A DNA stretch of 64,000 nt from Desulfosarcina alkanivorans. GTDB lineage: Bacteria > Desulfobacterota > Desulfobacteria > Desulfobacterales > Desulfosarcinaceae. This document shows positions 9,090 through 17,152 of the stretch, in pieces. The DNA lies in assembly GCF_009688945.1 (NCBI RefSeq), contig NZ_AP021874.1, positions 6,723,501 to 6,787,500 of the forward strand. The letters run 5' to 3'. A model generated the notes under the pieces. It worked only from the letters and a program-made list of their open reading frames with translations, was not told the DNA's origin and did no database searches. A program made the position numbers and the translations under genes. Position 1 is the stretch's first letter, and each line of letters opens with the position of its first letter.

Positions 9090-9292
9090 TTCTGCACCTC
9101 GTGTCTTGTCATGCCATGTTGCCAAAAAAAAGGATTCGCCGAGTACTAAAATGGTCAGCCGGTCAGGAGATTTCAATGCGGTTGGATTAGGTGGCCATTG
9201 GCAGGTTTAACCTCTAAACAGAAGCCCCTGACGGGCCGGATGCCAAGGCGTGCTGCCGGAAGATCGCCCGTCCGCAGCCCCTGAAGCCGGTC

Positions 9293-9600
9293 ATGGCTGC
9301 CTGTGGGTTGGGTGAAGTCGTATTTTTGACTTTCAATCCGGAATGTGCTCTGCTTAAAAAGAGTATCGGAAACCTCTATGAAAGATATGCCGGGCATTAC
9401 CTGATCCAGTCCAGCGGCTTCCGGAATATCTACGAATGTTCCCCGCCGCTGGCGGTCAGACCCATGTTCCTCTACCTGAATAAGAAGCATGCGGCCCTGG
9501 TCCCGCGTATTGCCAAAACGCTGAAAGAAATGAAAGCGGACGGTACCTTAAAGGCCATCAGGTCGAAGACGCTGAGCCATTTCGATCTGCACCGGGAAGC
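9293..9600 (+). pseudogene. Remnant of an extracellular solute-binding protein (family 3)
   Basis: The frame from 9350 to 9590 encodes a segment typical of the C-terminal end of type-3 periplasmic binding proteins: YLIQSSGF, then PPLAVRPMFLYLNKKHAALV and a helix ending LKEMKADGTLKAI. There is no signal peptide or N-terminal domain upstream, and the frame continues past 9600 into sequence without family character. I read it as a decayed gene that has lost at least its first half. Confidence 0.6.
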
Positions 9601-9764
9601 AGGACCGCAGCACTATCCGGGGGGGACCGGAAGGAAAACACCATTTTCCGGTCATGCGGTCCAAAGGGCCGTTTTCCAATTATGCGCCGACCCGTCCGGA
9701 CGTCCCGCGCCACAGGAATCCGTTTCCATTAATCTGACCCGTTGACTGCAGCAAAGGAGGTGCC

Positions 9765-10787
9765 ATGAACTTCGAATCCGTCAAAAAAGAGACCGTGATT
9801 CTGAACCCGCAAAAGGAGATAACCGAACGGCGAATCCCCAGTGAAATCCGCATCGATCCGCTCACCGGACGGACCGCCCGGATCTGCCACTTCATGAAGC
9901 TGCAGTGGGAAAAACCGGACTTCGATGCCCTGGTGGCCGGCACTGACGCCTGGTGTCCGTTCTGCGGCGACAACGTGCTCGAGGTGACGCCCTGCTTTCC
10001 CGGAGACCTGATTGCCGAGGGGCGCATGCGCCGGGACGACATGGTGATTTTTCCCAACATCGCCCCCTACGACAGCATCGGGGCCGTGGCCACCTTCGGT
10101 GCCCGGCATTACATCCCCATGACGGGTTTCACGCCGGAACACATGGCCGACGCATTCGGTTTTGTCCTCGATTTTTTCAGGCGGGTGGCCGCCGCCGGCC
10201 ACCCGGAATCGGTTTATCACATCGTTAACTGGAACTACATGCCCCCGGCGGGCAGTTCCCTGATCCATCCCCACCTCCAGGTTTTTTCCACGTCGTCCGC
10301 GCCCAATCTCATGCGCCAGGAAATAGAGGCCTCCGAACGCTATTGCGACTCCAATGGGACCGTCTATTGGGATGACCTGGTGGCTGCAGAAAAGGATTCC
10401 GGCGAGCGCTACCTCGGCACGATCGGCCGTACCCACTGGCTTACCGCTTTCGCCCCCATGGGCGTCGCCGGCGATGTCCTGGCGGTCGTTGAAGATGCCC
10501 GCTGCACCCTGGATCTGACCGGCGACGATCTGGCAGATATCGCCAGCGGCCTGTCGAAGCTGATGGCCGAATACGATAAAATGGGCGTCTACAGCTTCAA
10601 CATGAACTTTTTTACCGCTGTCTGGGGCGACGATCATTTTCGCTTCCACCTGCTCTTCTCGCCGCGCACCTTTTTTAACCAGAAGCTGGGAACGCCTGAT
10701 ATGGGCGCCCTGCGCAACCTGTTCAACGAGACCCTGTGCATGGCCTACCCGGAGGAGATCAATGCGCTGTTGAAGAAGGGTTTTTAA
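9765..10787 (+). CDS. Galactose-1-phosphate uridylyltransferase-like HIT-family nucleotidyltransferase
   Basis: A 340-residue protein of the GalT branch of the histidine triad superfamily. WCPFCGDN near residue 63 is the first zinc-binding pair, and SSLIHPHLQVF near residue 166 carries the catalytic HxH (GalT has HPHGQ; here the fourth residue is Leu). The reaction should be transfer of a nucleotide to a sugar phosphate through a nucleotidyl-histidine intermediate, but the changed motif means that the substrate may not be galactose-1-phosphate. A strong ribosome site (AAAGGAGG) precedes the ATG. The gene is monocistronic and its last 4 bp overlap the convergent binding-protein remnant. Confidence 0.85.
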   Translation: MNFESVKKETVILNPQKEITERRIPSEIRIDPLTGRTARICHFMKLQWEKPDFDALVAGTDAWCPFCGDNVLEVTPCFPGDLIAEGRMRRDDMVIFPNIAPYDSIGAVATFGARHYIPMTGFTPEHMADAFGFVLDFFRRVAAAGHPESVYHIVNWNYMPPAGSSLIHPHLQVFSTSSAPNLMRQEIEASERYCDSNGTVYWDDLVAAEKDSGERYLGTIGRTHWLTAFAPMGVAGDVLAVVEDARCTLDLTGDDLADIASGLSKLMAEYDKMGVYSFNMNFFTAVWGDDHFRFHLLFSPRTFFNQKLGTPDMGALRNLFNETLCMAYPEEINALLKKGF

Positions 10788-11680
10788 GGCAGGACATCCA
10801 AAGGCGCCGCCAGGAATCCGCGGATGGCAGAAAAGGGGGACGGCACAACGCCACAGGAAGGAACCTCAACGCCGGTCGTCGTCCCGGGCCCGCCCATCCC
10901 GCCGTCTTGGCCTCTGGGATGCGCGGAAACCTGTTCGCTGCGTTTCAATTCTTTGGCTTTGCAGACCAGCATGGCTGCATCTTTGAGGTAGGACACCATA
11001 AAAATCGCATCCGGCTGGTTTTGACGGACAGGGTTCAACACTTTTTCCAGGTAGGCCGGCGTGGCACCCTTTTTAAAGTAAGGATGGATGCCCTTGATCT
11101 TGATGTCATTTTCCCTGCAAAACCCCATCATGCGCCGTGCACCGCCGATTCCATAGGGACTGTTTTCATAAACGATCGACATGCTTTTTGGCCTGACCCG
11201 GTCAAGAAGCAATTCTTCCAGCCCTTTGGTGTATTCACAGGCAGGCGGGTTCAGGCGATAGATGTTTTTCAGGTCGTGCTGGGTGATGCGATCATCGGCG
11301 GCCGTGCACACCAGAAAAGGGGTGTCCAGGCGGTTGGCGGCATAGGCCATTTGAAGCGTGTTGCTGCTGGAATAGCCGCCCACCACCATGACGGCCTTTT
11401 CTTCCCGGACCAGTGCCTCAACCGCCTTTTCTCCTGCCGTTGGCTCCCCTTTGTCGTCGGAAAAGGCCAGTTGCAGCGGCTGTCCATTGATGCCGCCGGA
11501 CCGGTTGATCTCTTCCCGTGCCATTTCAAAGGCGTTTTTCATCATCTTTGCATAGGCAAAGTCCTCTCGGTGAACAATGCCGACGACAATTGAGGCGGTT
11601 GCCGTGGCGGCTATGCCGGAAAGAAAAATGGAAATGGCGGCAGTGCCTGCGACGCTTATTTTCATGAATGCCCAACGCAT
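10784..11680 (-). pseudogene. Truncated branched-chain amino acid-type ABC solute-binding protein
   Basis: From 11680 the frame gives a signal peptide (FLSGIAATATA), then the start of a Leu/Ile/Val-binding-protein-like fold (VVGIVHREDFAYAKMM, INRSGGINGQPL, VVGGYSSSNT, IYRLNPPACEYTKGL). Family resemblance stops after MVSYLKDAAMLVCKAKELK (about residue 240), where a real protein would continue for over 100 residues; the last 55 residues are Gly/Pro-rich junk. A GGGGGAC ribosome site is still present. I call it a 3'-truncated pseudogene. The frame upstream of 11680 is not part of the protein. No permease genes remain beside it. Confidence 0.65.
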
Positions 11681-11945
11681 GTCTGTCCCCCCGTTTTTTA
11701 AAAAAAAGTGGTGCGTGGCAAGTTGTTTTATGATCGTGGCGTTTGAGGCTCGTTCATTGAGAGGGAAAGCGACCTTGTCCAGGCGGGAAAGGTTCTGAAG
11801 GGCCGTTGCTGGTGCCTGCTCAACGTCAGCGCGGCGGGTATCCGGACATCCCATTTCTACGCGATCATATTGAACTATATGATATCCAGAACAATTGTAA
11901 ACACCCAATATACAGGTAGGTATCCCGCAGATCGAATCAGGGGTG

Positions 11946-13094
11946 TCACCGGTAAGCAATATCGCCTGGCGACGCCTTCAGCTTTTCTTCGATTTTTGCT
12001 GCCAGGTCGCCCCGGCCGCGTGCTTTCAGTGGTTCGATAAGCTCTTCGTAAAACGGATTTCTGACACGGATGGTGATGCTGAAGGCATCCAGCCAGGCCG
12101 GGTCCACCGCATCCTCTTCAAATGCGCGCGTTTTGTCCAACAGGCCCAGGGCTTCCAGTTCCAGCATGGTGCGCACGCACTTCTCGCAGCGGCCGCAGTT
12201 GAGCTTGTCGGGCACATTGGCCAGGCAGACCCGAAAATTCTGGAAGGCCACCTCCCAGCCGGCCACGATTTTCAGTTTTTCCATGCGGGACAATCCCACA
12301 TCCCGGTGGCGGATCTGCAGGTCGGTGCTGCCGTACTCCGGGTCCAGCAGCGGGTGGGAACCGCAGGGGTGCAGGTGGGGGATGTCGTAGGAAGAGGCCA
12401 ACCAGGCCAGATTGATGCGCGGGGCAAAGGCATGGACGGCGGCGGCCAGTACGGCGCCGAAGAACTGGTTGAGCCACAGGTCACGGTTGTCGCACAGGTG
12501 GCGGATATTGGTATACACGGGAACCAGGGTCAGGCCGGCGGCGGCCGCGACAGGCGCCATGGCCGTCCTGGCACGTTCGAATACGTGATACTTGGCACCG
12601 CGTTCGACCACCCCGCCGATGTCGAACCCATGGACCAGCAGGGCGTCTTTGGGGCGGCCGGGATGGGCCGGGGCATAGTTGTCCATGATCAGCCTGAGGG
12701 CGGCCAGTGAATCCATTCCCCCGGACAGAAAGATCCCCGCGTGGCGGTTTTCCCCTTCATACCGTGCTGTTTCAGATACCGGGGCATCAATGGTCAGCGG
12801 CTGAAATTTTCCTGAGGTCCAATGCTGCATGAGGGCCATGACGGTTTCCAGCCCCTCTTTGAGCCGGGGGCAAATGGCCTCGTCAAGGGCCAGCCGCCGC
12901 TCCCCGAAGTAGAGGGCCGGGATGATGCAGCCCACGGCAAAGGCGTGGGGATTGGGACACATATCACTGGCAAACGCCTTCTCGGTTTCGATGAATATCT
13001 CCTTGTCCGGCTGGTCGCCATCCTCGAAGCCGACCGTGGCCGCGGCCCGGGTCAGGGAGTCGTTCTGGATCATGCGAAGATTGGATAGTTTCAT
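11946..13094 (-). CDS. PP-loop ATP pyrophosphatase-family enzyme with Cys cluster
   Basis: A 382-residue protein. The SGGMDS PP-loop (about 122-127) marks an adenylating enzyme of the asparagine synthase/QueC/ExsB superfamily; NCGRCEKC (about 297-304) is a zinc-type cysteine cluster as in QueC-like members. There is no N-terminal glutamine amidotransferase domain, so ammonia would have to come free or from a partner. It starts 1 bp after the ATP-grasp gene ends; the two are surely co-transcribed. Together with the ATP-grasp ligase and an acetyltransferase it suggests activation and amidation or ligation of a carboxylate in a small peptide-like product. The substrate is unknown. The in-frame extension to 13223 overlaps the ligase gene and was rejected. 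Confidence 0.8.
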   Translation of the reverse strand: MKLSNLRMIQNDSLTRAAATVGFEDGDQPDKEIFIETEKAFASDMCPNPHAFAVGCIIPALYFGERRLALDEAICPRLKEGLETVMALMQHWTSGKFQPLTIDAPVSETARYEGENRHAGIFLSGGMDSLAALRLIMDNYAPAHPGRPKDALLVHGFDIGGVVERGAKYHVFERARTAMAPVAAAAGLTLVPVYTNIRHLCDNRDLWLNQFFGAVLAAAVHAFAPRINLAWLASSYDIPHLHPCGSHPLLDPEYGSTDLQIRHRDVGLSRMEKLKIVAGWEVAFQNFRVCLANVPDKLNCGRCEKCVRTMLELEALGLLDKTRAFEEDAVDPAWLDAFSITIRVRNPFYEELIEPLKARGRGDLAAKIEEKLKASPGDIAYR

Positions 13095-13095
13095 T

Positions 13096-14004
13096 TCAGA
13101 GGCCCGTGTTTTCAGAATGGTTGCGATATCGCCGGGCGGCCAGGCGGATGATCCGGCCGGCGATGTCCTGACCGCTGACCGCCTCCATGCCCTTGAATCC
13201 CGGCGAGTAGTTGACCTCGACAATGAACGGTCGGCCCTTGCCGTCTATCATCATGTCCACGCCGGCCACGTCGCATCCGATTGCCGTGGCCGCCCTGACG
13301 GCGGTTTGCCCGAGCCTGCCGGACAGCTGCGTTGGCCGGATGAGGCCGCCCAGATGAAAATTGGCCCGGAAGTCGCCTCTGGCCGGAACCAGCGCTGCCG
13401 CGCAGATCAGCTGACCGTCGATCACCAGCGCCCGGATATCGCGGCGCTCGTCCGGCGGCAGGTAGCGTTGAACCATCAGACCCCGTTTTCGATCCAGGCC
13501 GGGCAGCGCGCGGTCTCGGGCATCCTCGGGGTCCACGATGCGCAGCACCCCGTCTCCCTGGCGTTCACTGACCTGCTTGGCCACCACCGGGTAGCCGCCC
13601 AGGCGATCCACCGCGTGAAAGAACCCCGGCGCTTCATTGACGAAGATGGTGTCGGGGCAGGGCAGGCCGGCGGCCGTCAGCGTCTGCAGGGTGAGAAATT
13701 TATTGCGGGCGATGGTGACGGCCTCGTACGGATTGACCAGTGGCACGCCCAGAAGCTGAATCTGGCGGATCAGGGCCAGGCAGGCATCGCCGATCTGGGC
13801 GCCCTGCCTTGGCAGCACCACGTGTGGCAGGCCGGCGGCGCGCTCTCCGGTTGTCCCCAGGCGCCCCGCTGAGTTTTCCGGCCACAGGCGATAGGGGTGG
13901 ATGAGGATTCCCCGGTGACCCGCCGCACGGGCCGCTTCCAGCAGTCGTCGGTTGGGGTGGTAATCGGGACCTCGAACGGTGATAATGCCGATGCGAACGA
14001 CCAT
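13096..14004 (-). CDS. RimK-like ATP-grasp ligase
   Basis: A 302-residue ATP-grasp enzyme of the RimK/LysX group, which joins an amino acid to a carboxylate through an acyl-phosphate. Visible landmarks are ARNKFLTLQTL and GLPCPDT (start of the grasp domain), GYPVVAKQVSERQGDGV (P-loop-like ATP lysine and glycine loop), the MVQRYLP strand, RGDFRANFHLGG and the metal-binding FIVEVNYSPGFKGME. The N-terminal 100 residues form the pre-ATP-grasp domain. It precedes the PP-loop gene by 1 bp and follows the acetyltransferase gene after about 260 bp. Known RimK relatives make poly-glutamate tails, NAAG-like dipeptides or modified peptides; which applies here cannot be read from sequence. Confidence 0.85.
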   Translation of the reverse strand: MVVRIGIITVRGPDYHPNRRLLEAARAAGHRGILIHPYRLWPENSAGRLGTTGERAAGLPHVVLPRQGAQIGDACLALIRQIQLLGVPLVNPYEAVTIARNKFLTLQTLTAAGLPCPDTIFVNEAPGFFHAVDRLGGYPVVAKQVSERQGDGVLRIVDPEDARDRALPGLDRKRGLMVQRYLPPDERRDIRALVIDGQLICAAALVPARGDFRANFHLGGLIRPTQLSGRLGQTAVRAATAIGCDVAGVDMMIDGKGRPFIVEVNYSPGFKGMEAVSGQDIAGRIIRLAARRYRNHSENTGL

Positions 14005-14088
14005 CTGGTGTCCTCAAGCGTTCTATTTAAAAACATAGTCTTTGGTCCAGATTAAGGACAATCGGCTATGCCAGTGGGTGAGACAAGT

Positions 14089-14194
14089 GAATTCAGGAGT
14101 CAGAATTCTGAATACAGAAGGTCGTGGTGATAAAATCGCTGGAGCTCATCGACATCATTTTCCTCCTGGCTTCTGACTCCTGTCTCCTGAATTC
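14089..14194. repeat. Imperfect inverted repeat (EcoRI-site-like GAATTCAGGAG arms)
   Basis: The left arm (14089-14120) begins GAATTCAGGAG-TCAGAA and the right arm (14170-14194) ends CTCCTGAATTC; the outer 11 bp are perfectly complementary and further TCAGAA/TTCTGA blocks lie inside. Arms of this composition are often dispersed in Desulfobacterota genomes, from memory, so this may be a small interspersed repeat. It lies between the acetyltransferase and ligase genes, and could fold in the mRNA between them. Confidence 0.5.
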
Positions 14195-14263
14195 CTGGAT
14201 ACGCCACAGACTATGGCCCTTTTCATGGGCAAACCAGAGCCTGGTCATTTGGGCCTGACTTCT

Positions 14264-15487
14264 TTACTGATTGTCGTTGATCATCTTCTCCGGCATCCAG
14301 ATCCCCACCGCTTTGCCTGCCGCCTCACTGAAATAGGTGGCCACCTGCCGGGTCCGGTTGCGGATGGCGATGATCTTGGTGGCTTCATTGTCTTCGGCGA
14401 TGACCGAGAAGATCTTGCGGTCTCCGGCCCGCCGGGTCAGCCCTTCCAGGAGCCGGGTGCCCATACCCAGCCCCCGGTATTCGGGGCGCACCGAGGTGTA
14501 ACCCCGTTCGACATACCCGGTGAGATCAAGGCCCGACCGTTGCCGGACACTGTCGATGTATGCATCCCTGGGGTTTTTCAGGCTGGAGTTGCCCACGATA
14601 AATCCGCGTTCTTCCACGTAGCCGATGAGAAAGGCCCGCTCAAGGTTGGATCGGACATGGGTGGCGGCCACCGTTCCGCCTGCCGCCACCATGGCGCAGA
14701 TGTCGTCCAGGCCGCCCGCCGGCAGCCGGTCCGGCGGGACAAAATGGTAAACCAGATTGTCGCCGATCCGATAGAGGCTTTCGCCGTCGACGTCCACACG
14801 CAGCCTGAGCAGTTGGTCCCGGGTCAAGCGGTCCGACAGCAAAAAACGCGCCACCGGGTCGCTGACCTCCCGCCAAAGCGGCCGGCCGGGAAGCGGGCGC
14901 ACCTGGCCATAGGCAGGGTTGCAGTCTTCCATCCGCCCCTTTGGCTGGGTCGTCTCCCAGGAGTGAATGAGGTTCGGGTGGCGGGCGACGGCCACACGGT
15001 TTTCCGGCGACGCCGCCTCACCGTCAAGGACCAGGTGGTTCCAGACGCCGGCCCGCGAGAAGGCCTTGAAGAAGCCGATATCCGGCAGGGGGCCGGTCAG
15101 GCGCCATTGAATCTGCACGATCGTGCCATGATCGCCCATGGCGATGAAATCGGGAGTGACTTGATGGTCGATGATACAGCAAAGCGACAGGCGGACTCCG
15201 GGTGGGCGTTCCTCAACGGCCGCCACCAGGTTTTTCAACCCGGCCGCGTCGATTTCAACCGGGCAGTGAAAATGGATCGTGCCGCAGCGCACCGACATTC
15301 GCGCCAGCAGTTCAGGCAAATGATGGACGCCACCGGCCAGCCCTTCCCGACCGGCGTCGTTCCCGCAGGTTTTTATCGTGGTTCCGGAGAACAGTGTTTT
15401 CAGTTGGGCCAGGTTCCGCGGCGGCATGTCGGACGATACCGGAGGGGAGTGGATCGACAGAATCGAAAACGGGGATGTCTCGGTCAT
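14264..15487 (-). CDS. GNAT-family N-acetyltransferase with a long N-terminal region
   Basis: A 407-residue protein. The C-terminal 120 residues are a GNAT domain: YTSVRPEYRGLGMGTRLL (about 325-343) is the acetyl-CoA pyrophosphate loop. The first 280 residues are not recognised. The start at 15487 lies 4 bp beyond the end of the small helical gene, so the two are coupled; the extension to 15637 overlaps that gene and is rejected. Together with the RimK-like ligase and the PP-loop enzyme the order recalls N-acetylglutaminylglutamine synthesis, where a GNAT/ATP-grasp fusion pairs with an asparagine-synthase-like enzyme. That parallel is an inference; here the domains are on separate genes. Confidence 0.78.
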   Translation of the reverse strand: MTETSPFSILSIHSPPVSSDMPPRNLAQLKTLFSGTTIKTCGNDAGREGLAGGVHHLPELLARMSVRCGTIHFHCPVEIDAAGLKNLVAAVEERPPGVRLSLCCIIDHQVTPDFIAMGDHGTIVQIQWRLTGPLPDIGFFKAFSRAGVWNHLVLDGEAASPENRVAVARHPNLIHSWETTQPKGRMEDCNPAYGQVRPLPGRPLWREVSDPVARFLLSDRLTRDQLLRLRVDVDGESLYRIGDNLVYHFVPPDRLPAGGLDDICAMVAAGGTVAATHVRSNLERAFLIGYVEERGFIVGNSSLKNPRDAYIDSVRQRSGLDLTGYVERGYTSVRPEYRGLGMGTRLLEGLTRRAGDRKIFSVIAEDNEATKIIAIRNRTRQVATYFSEAAGKAVGIWMPEKMINDNQ

Positions 15488-15491
15488 GTTA

Positions 15492-15788
15492 TCAAGGGGA
15501 CTCAATATCGGCAAGGGCTTTGAATTTGCTGGCGATCCTCCGGCAGGTATCGGCCACATCGTCATAATGTCCGGCGATCCTGGTATACGCCATGCCGATG
15601 ATTTTTTCAGCCCGGGATAGCCGGTCCACCGCTTCATCGATATCGCCGGCGTCTGCGATTTCTTTTCGCAGGCTGGTCTTCAGGCGATTGTGCAGGGTTT
15701 CCAAGGGCGTGACCTGCAATTGGGGAATATGGGCGTCATTGCGGTAATTGGCGATCATTTCAGCGTGAATCAGGGCGAGCTGCGCCAT
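15492..15788 (-). CDS. Small helical protein of unknown function
   Basis: A 98-residue protein, almost wholly helical by composition, with heptad-like spacing (LHNRLKTSLRKEI, IDEAVDRLSRAEKIIGM, RRIASKFKALADI). No family recognised. It leads the minus-strand operon and its stop is 4 bp upstream of the acetyltransferase start, which suggests a partner or regulator of that enzyme. The ribosome site is weak; an internal ATG 10 residues in is an alternative start. Confidence 0.55.
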   Translation of the reverse strand: MAQLALIHAEMIANYRNDAHIPQLQVTPLETLHNRLKTSLRKEIADAGDIDEAVDRLSRAEKIIGMAYTRIAGHYDDVADTCRRIASKFKALADIESP

Positions 15789-16139
15789 TAAACGGCAAAT
15801 CGTTTCCAGTGGTTTCAGATGCGGCTCCAGCTGAATATCCCCTTAAAGGATGCCAGATCATTTTCAAAAGTGCCACCAGATCAATAACCTGATAGGGGGG
15901 TTGGGGTCATTCTTCAACCTTTTTGCCACCGGTCGGGTAACCCCTGCAGGGCACCCGGGGAGTGCACGCCCGACGTTTTCACCATGCGAAAGCATAGGGT
16001 CTTTGCCCATTCGTGTCAATTGCTAATGCCCCGGGACAGCCGGTGCCACGCCGGCCTGTTGCCTTTGGGTTGCTAATTACGTTAAATTGAAGTAAAAATA
16101 GCAGCTGTCACGAGTGTTCCCCAAAGGATAACCACTGCC
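15789..16139. other. Divergent control region with strong hairpins and an 8-bp direct repeat
   Basis: This 351-bp gap separates two divergent operons. It has a stem GTCGGG...CCCGAC (about 15933-15975) enclosing a CCCTGCAGGG palindrome, a hairpin ATGC-GAAA-GCAT (about 15984-15995), and a hairpin of CCGG/CCGG arms (about 16039-16057) flanked by two copies of TTGCTAAT (16020-16027 and 16070-16077). It could hold operators for both operons or an RNA leader. I could not match it to a known riboswitch. Confidence 0.45.
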
Positions 16140-17150
16140 ATGAAGATCGCTTACCTGATGGACCCGTTGGAGGACATCCAACCGGAAAACGAGACCACCA
16201 GCCACCTGATGTACGAGAGCAACGAGAGGGGGCATACCGTCTACTTTCTGGAACCCCACGATGTGTACATCCGCAGGGATCAGGTTGTGGCCCGCATGAG
16301 GAACATCACCGTGAAGCCGGGCCTCGGCATGGTTCAATACTGGCAGGAGATCATCCGCTGCACCAAACAGGAACACCTGATTTTCGAAGCCATCACCGAA
16401 CTCGATGCCCTGTTTCTGCGCAGCAACCCGCCGCTCAACTACCAGACGATGGAATTTTTGCAGACGGTCAACAATCACGTTTTCATTCTCAACAGCACCA
16501 CCGGCCAGATCCTGGGCAACAGCAAGCTTTACATTCTCAACTTTCCGGAAATCATTCCCGAGACCCACGTGTCCCGGGATCCCTCCCGTTTGAGAAAAAT
16601 CATCGACGACTTCGGCGGGGCCATGGTGGTCAAACCCCTGCAGCGGTTTGGCGGCGAAGGGGTGATCAAGGTGAGCACCCGGGACCGGATGAACCTGAAT
16701 TCCCTGATCCATTATTACGTGCGGGCTTATGAATCGTATGCCCGGCGCGAAGCCATCATGGTTCAGGAATACCTGAAAAGTGTCAAACAGGATGGCGACA
16801 TCCGCATCCTGCTGCTCAACGGGGAAATCATCGGTGCCATGCGCCGCAAACCCAAACGGGGGGATTTCCGGACCAACGTCCATGCCGGCGGAGAGGTGTT
16901 CCCCCATCGTGTAACCGCTCGTGAGCGGCGCGTCTGCCAGGTCATCAAGGAAAAGTTGATCCGCGACGGGCTCTACTTTGTGGGTATCGACCTCATTGAC
17001 GGCAAACTGGTGGAAATCAATTGTGTCAGCCCGGGCGGCATTCCGCGGATCAACCGGCTCAACAACGGCCGCCTCGAGCGAAAAGTGATCGATTTCATTG
17101 AAGAGAAAGCCAACACGATCAACCGTGAATCCCACCGGAAGCGGGCCTGA
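16140..17150 (+). CDS. Glutathione-synthetase-type (GshB) ATP-grasp ligase
   Basis: A 336-residue ATP-grasp enzyme, full length for bacterial glutathione synthetase. The N-terminal domain (KIAYLMDPLEDI, TTSHLMYE) is of the GshB type, and the ATP-grasp core shows MVVKPLQRFGGEGV, IMVQEYLKSV, RKPKRGDFRTNVHAGG and LVEINCVSPGGI. It should join a carboxylate to an amino group with ATP; glutathione is possible, but no gshA (glutamate-cysteine ligase) is visible and the gene directly precedes a peptide ABC transporter (2-bp gap). With the RimK-like ligase across the divergent promoter region, another small peptide is as likely. The start has an AAAGGA site a little far upstream. Confidence 0.85.
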   Translation: MKIAYLMDPLEDIQPENETTSHLMYESNERGHTVYFLEPHDVYIRRDQVVARMRNITVKPGLGMVQYWQEIIRCTKQEHLIFEAITELDALFLRSNPPLNYQTMEFLQTVNNHVFILNSTTGQILGNSKLYILNFPEIIPETHVSRDPSRLRKIIDDFGGAMVVKPLQRFGGEGVIKVSTRDRMNLNSLIHYYVRAYESYARREAIMVQEYLKSVKQDGDIRILLLNGEIIGAMRRKPKRGDFRTNVHAGGEVFPHRVTARERRVCQVIKEKLIRDGLYFVGIDLIDGKLVEINCVSPGGIPRINRLNNGRLERKVIDFIEEKANTINRESHRKRA

Positions 17151-17152
17151 CC

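Noticed and set aside
15930..16020. GEMM-I (c-di-GMP) riboswitch on the minus strand
   Set aside because: GGGCAAAG and GGGGTTACCCGA fit parts of it, but the ACGCAAAGCC core and the GNRA hairpin in the right orientation are missing.
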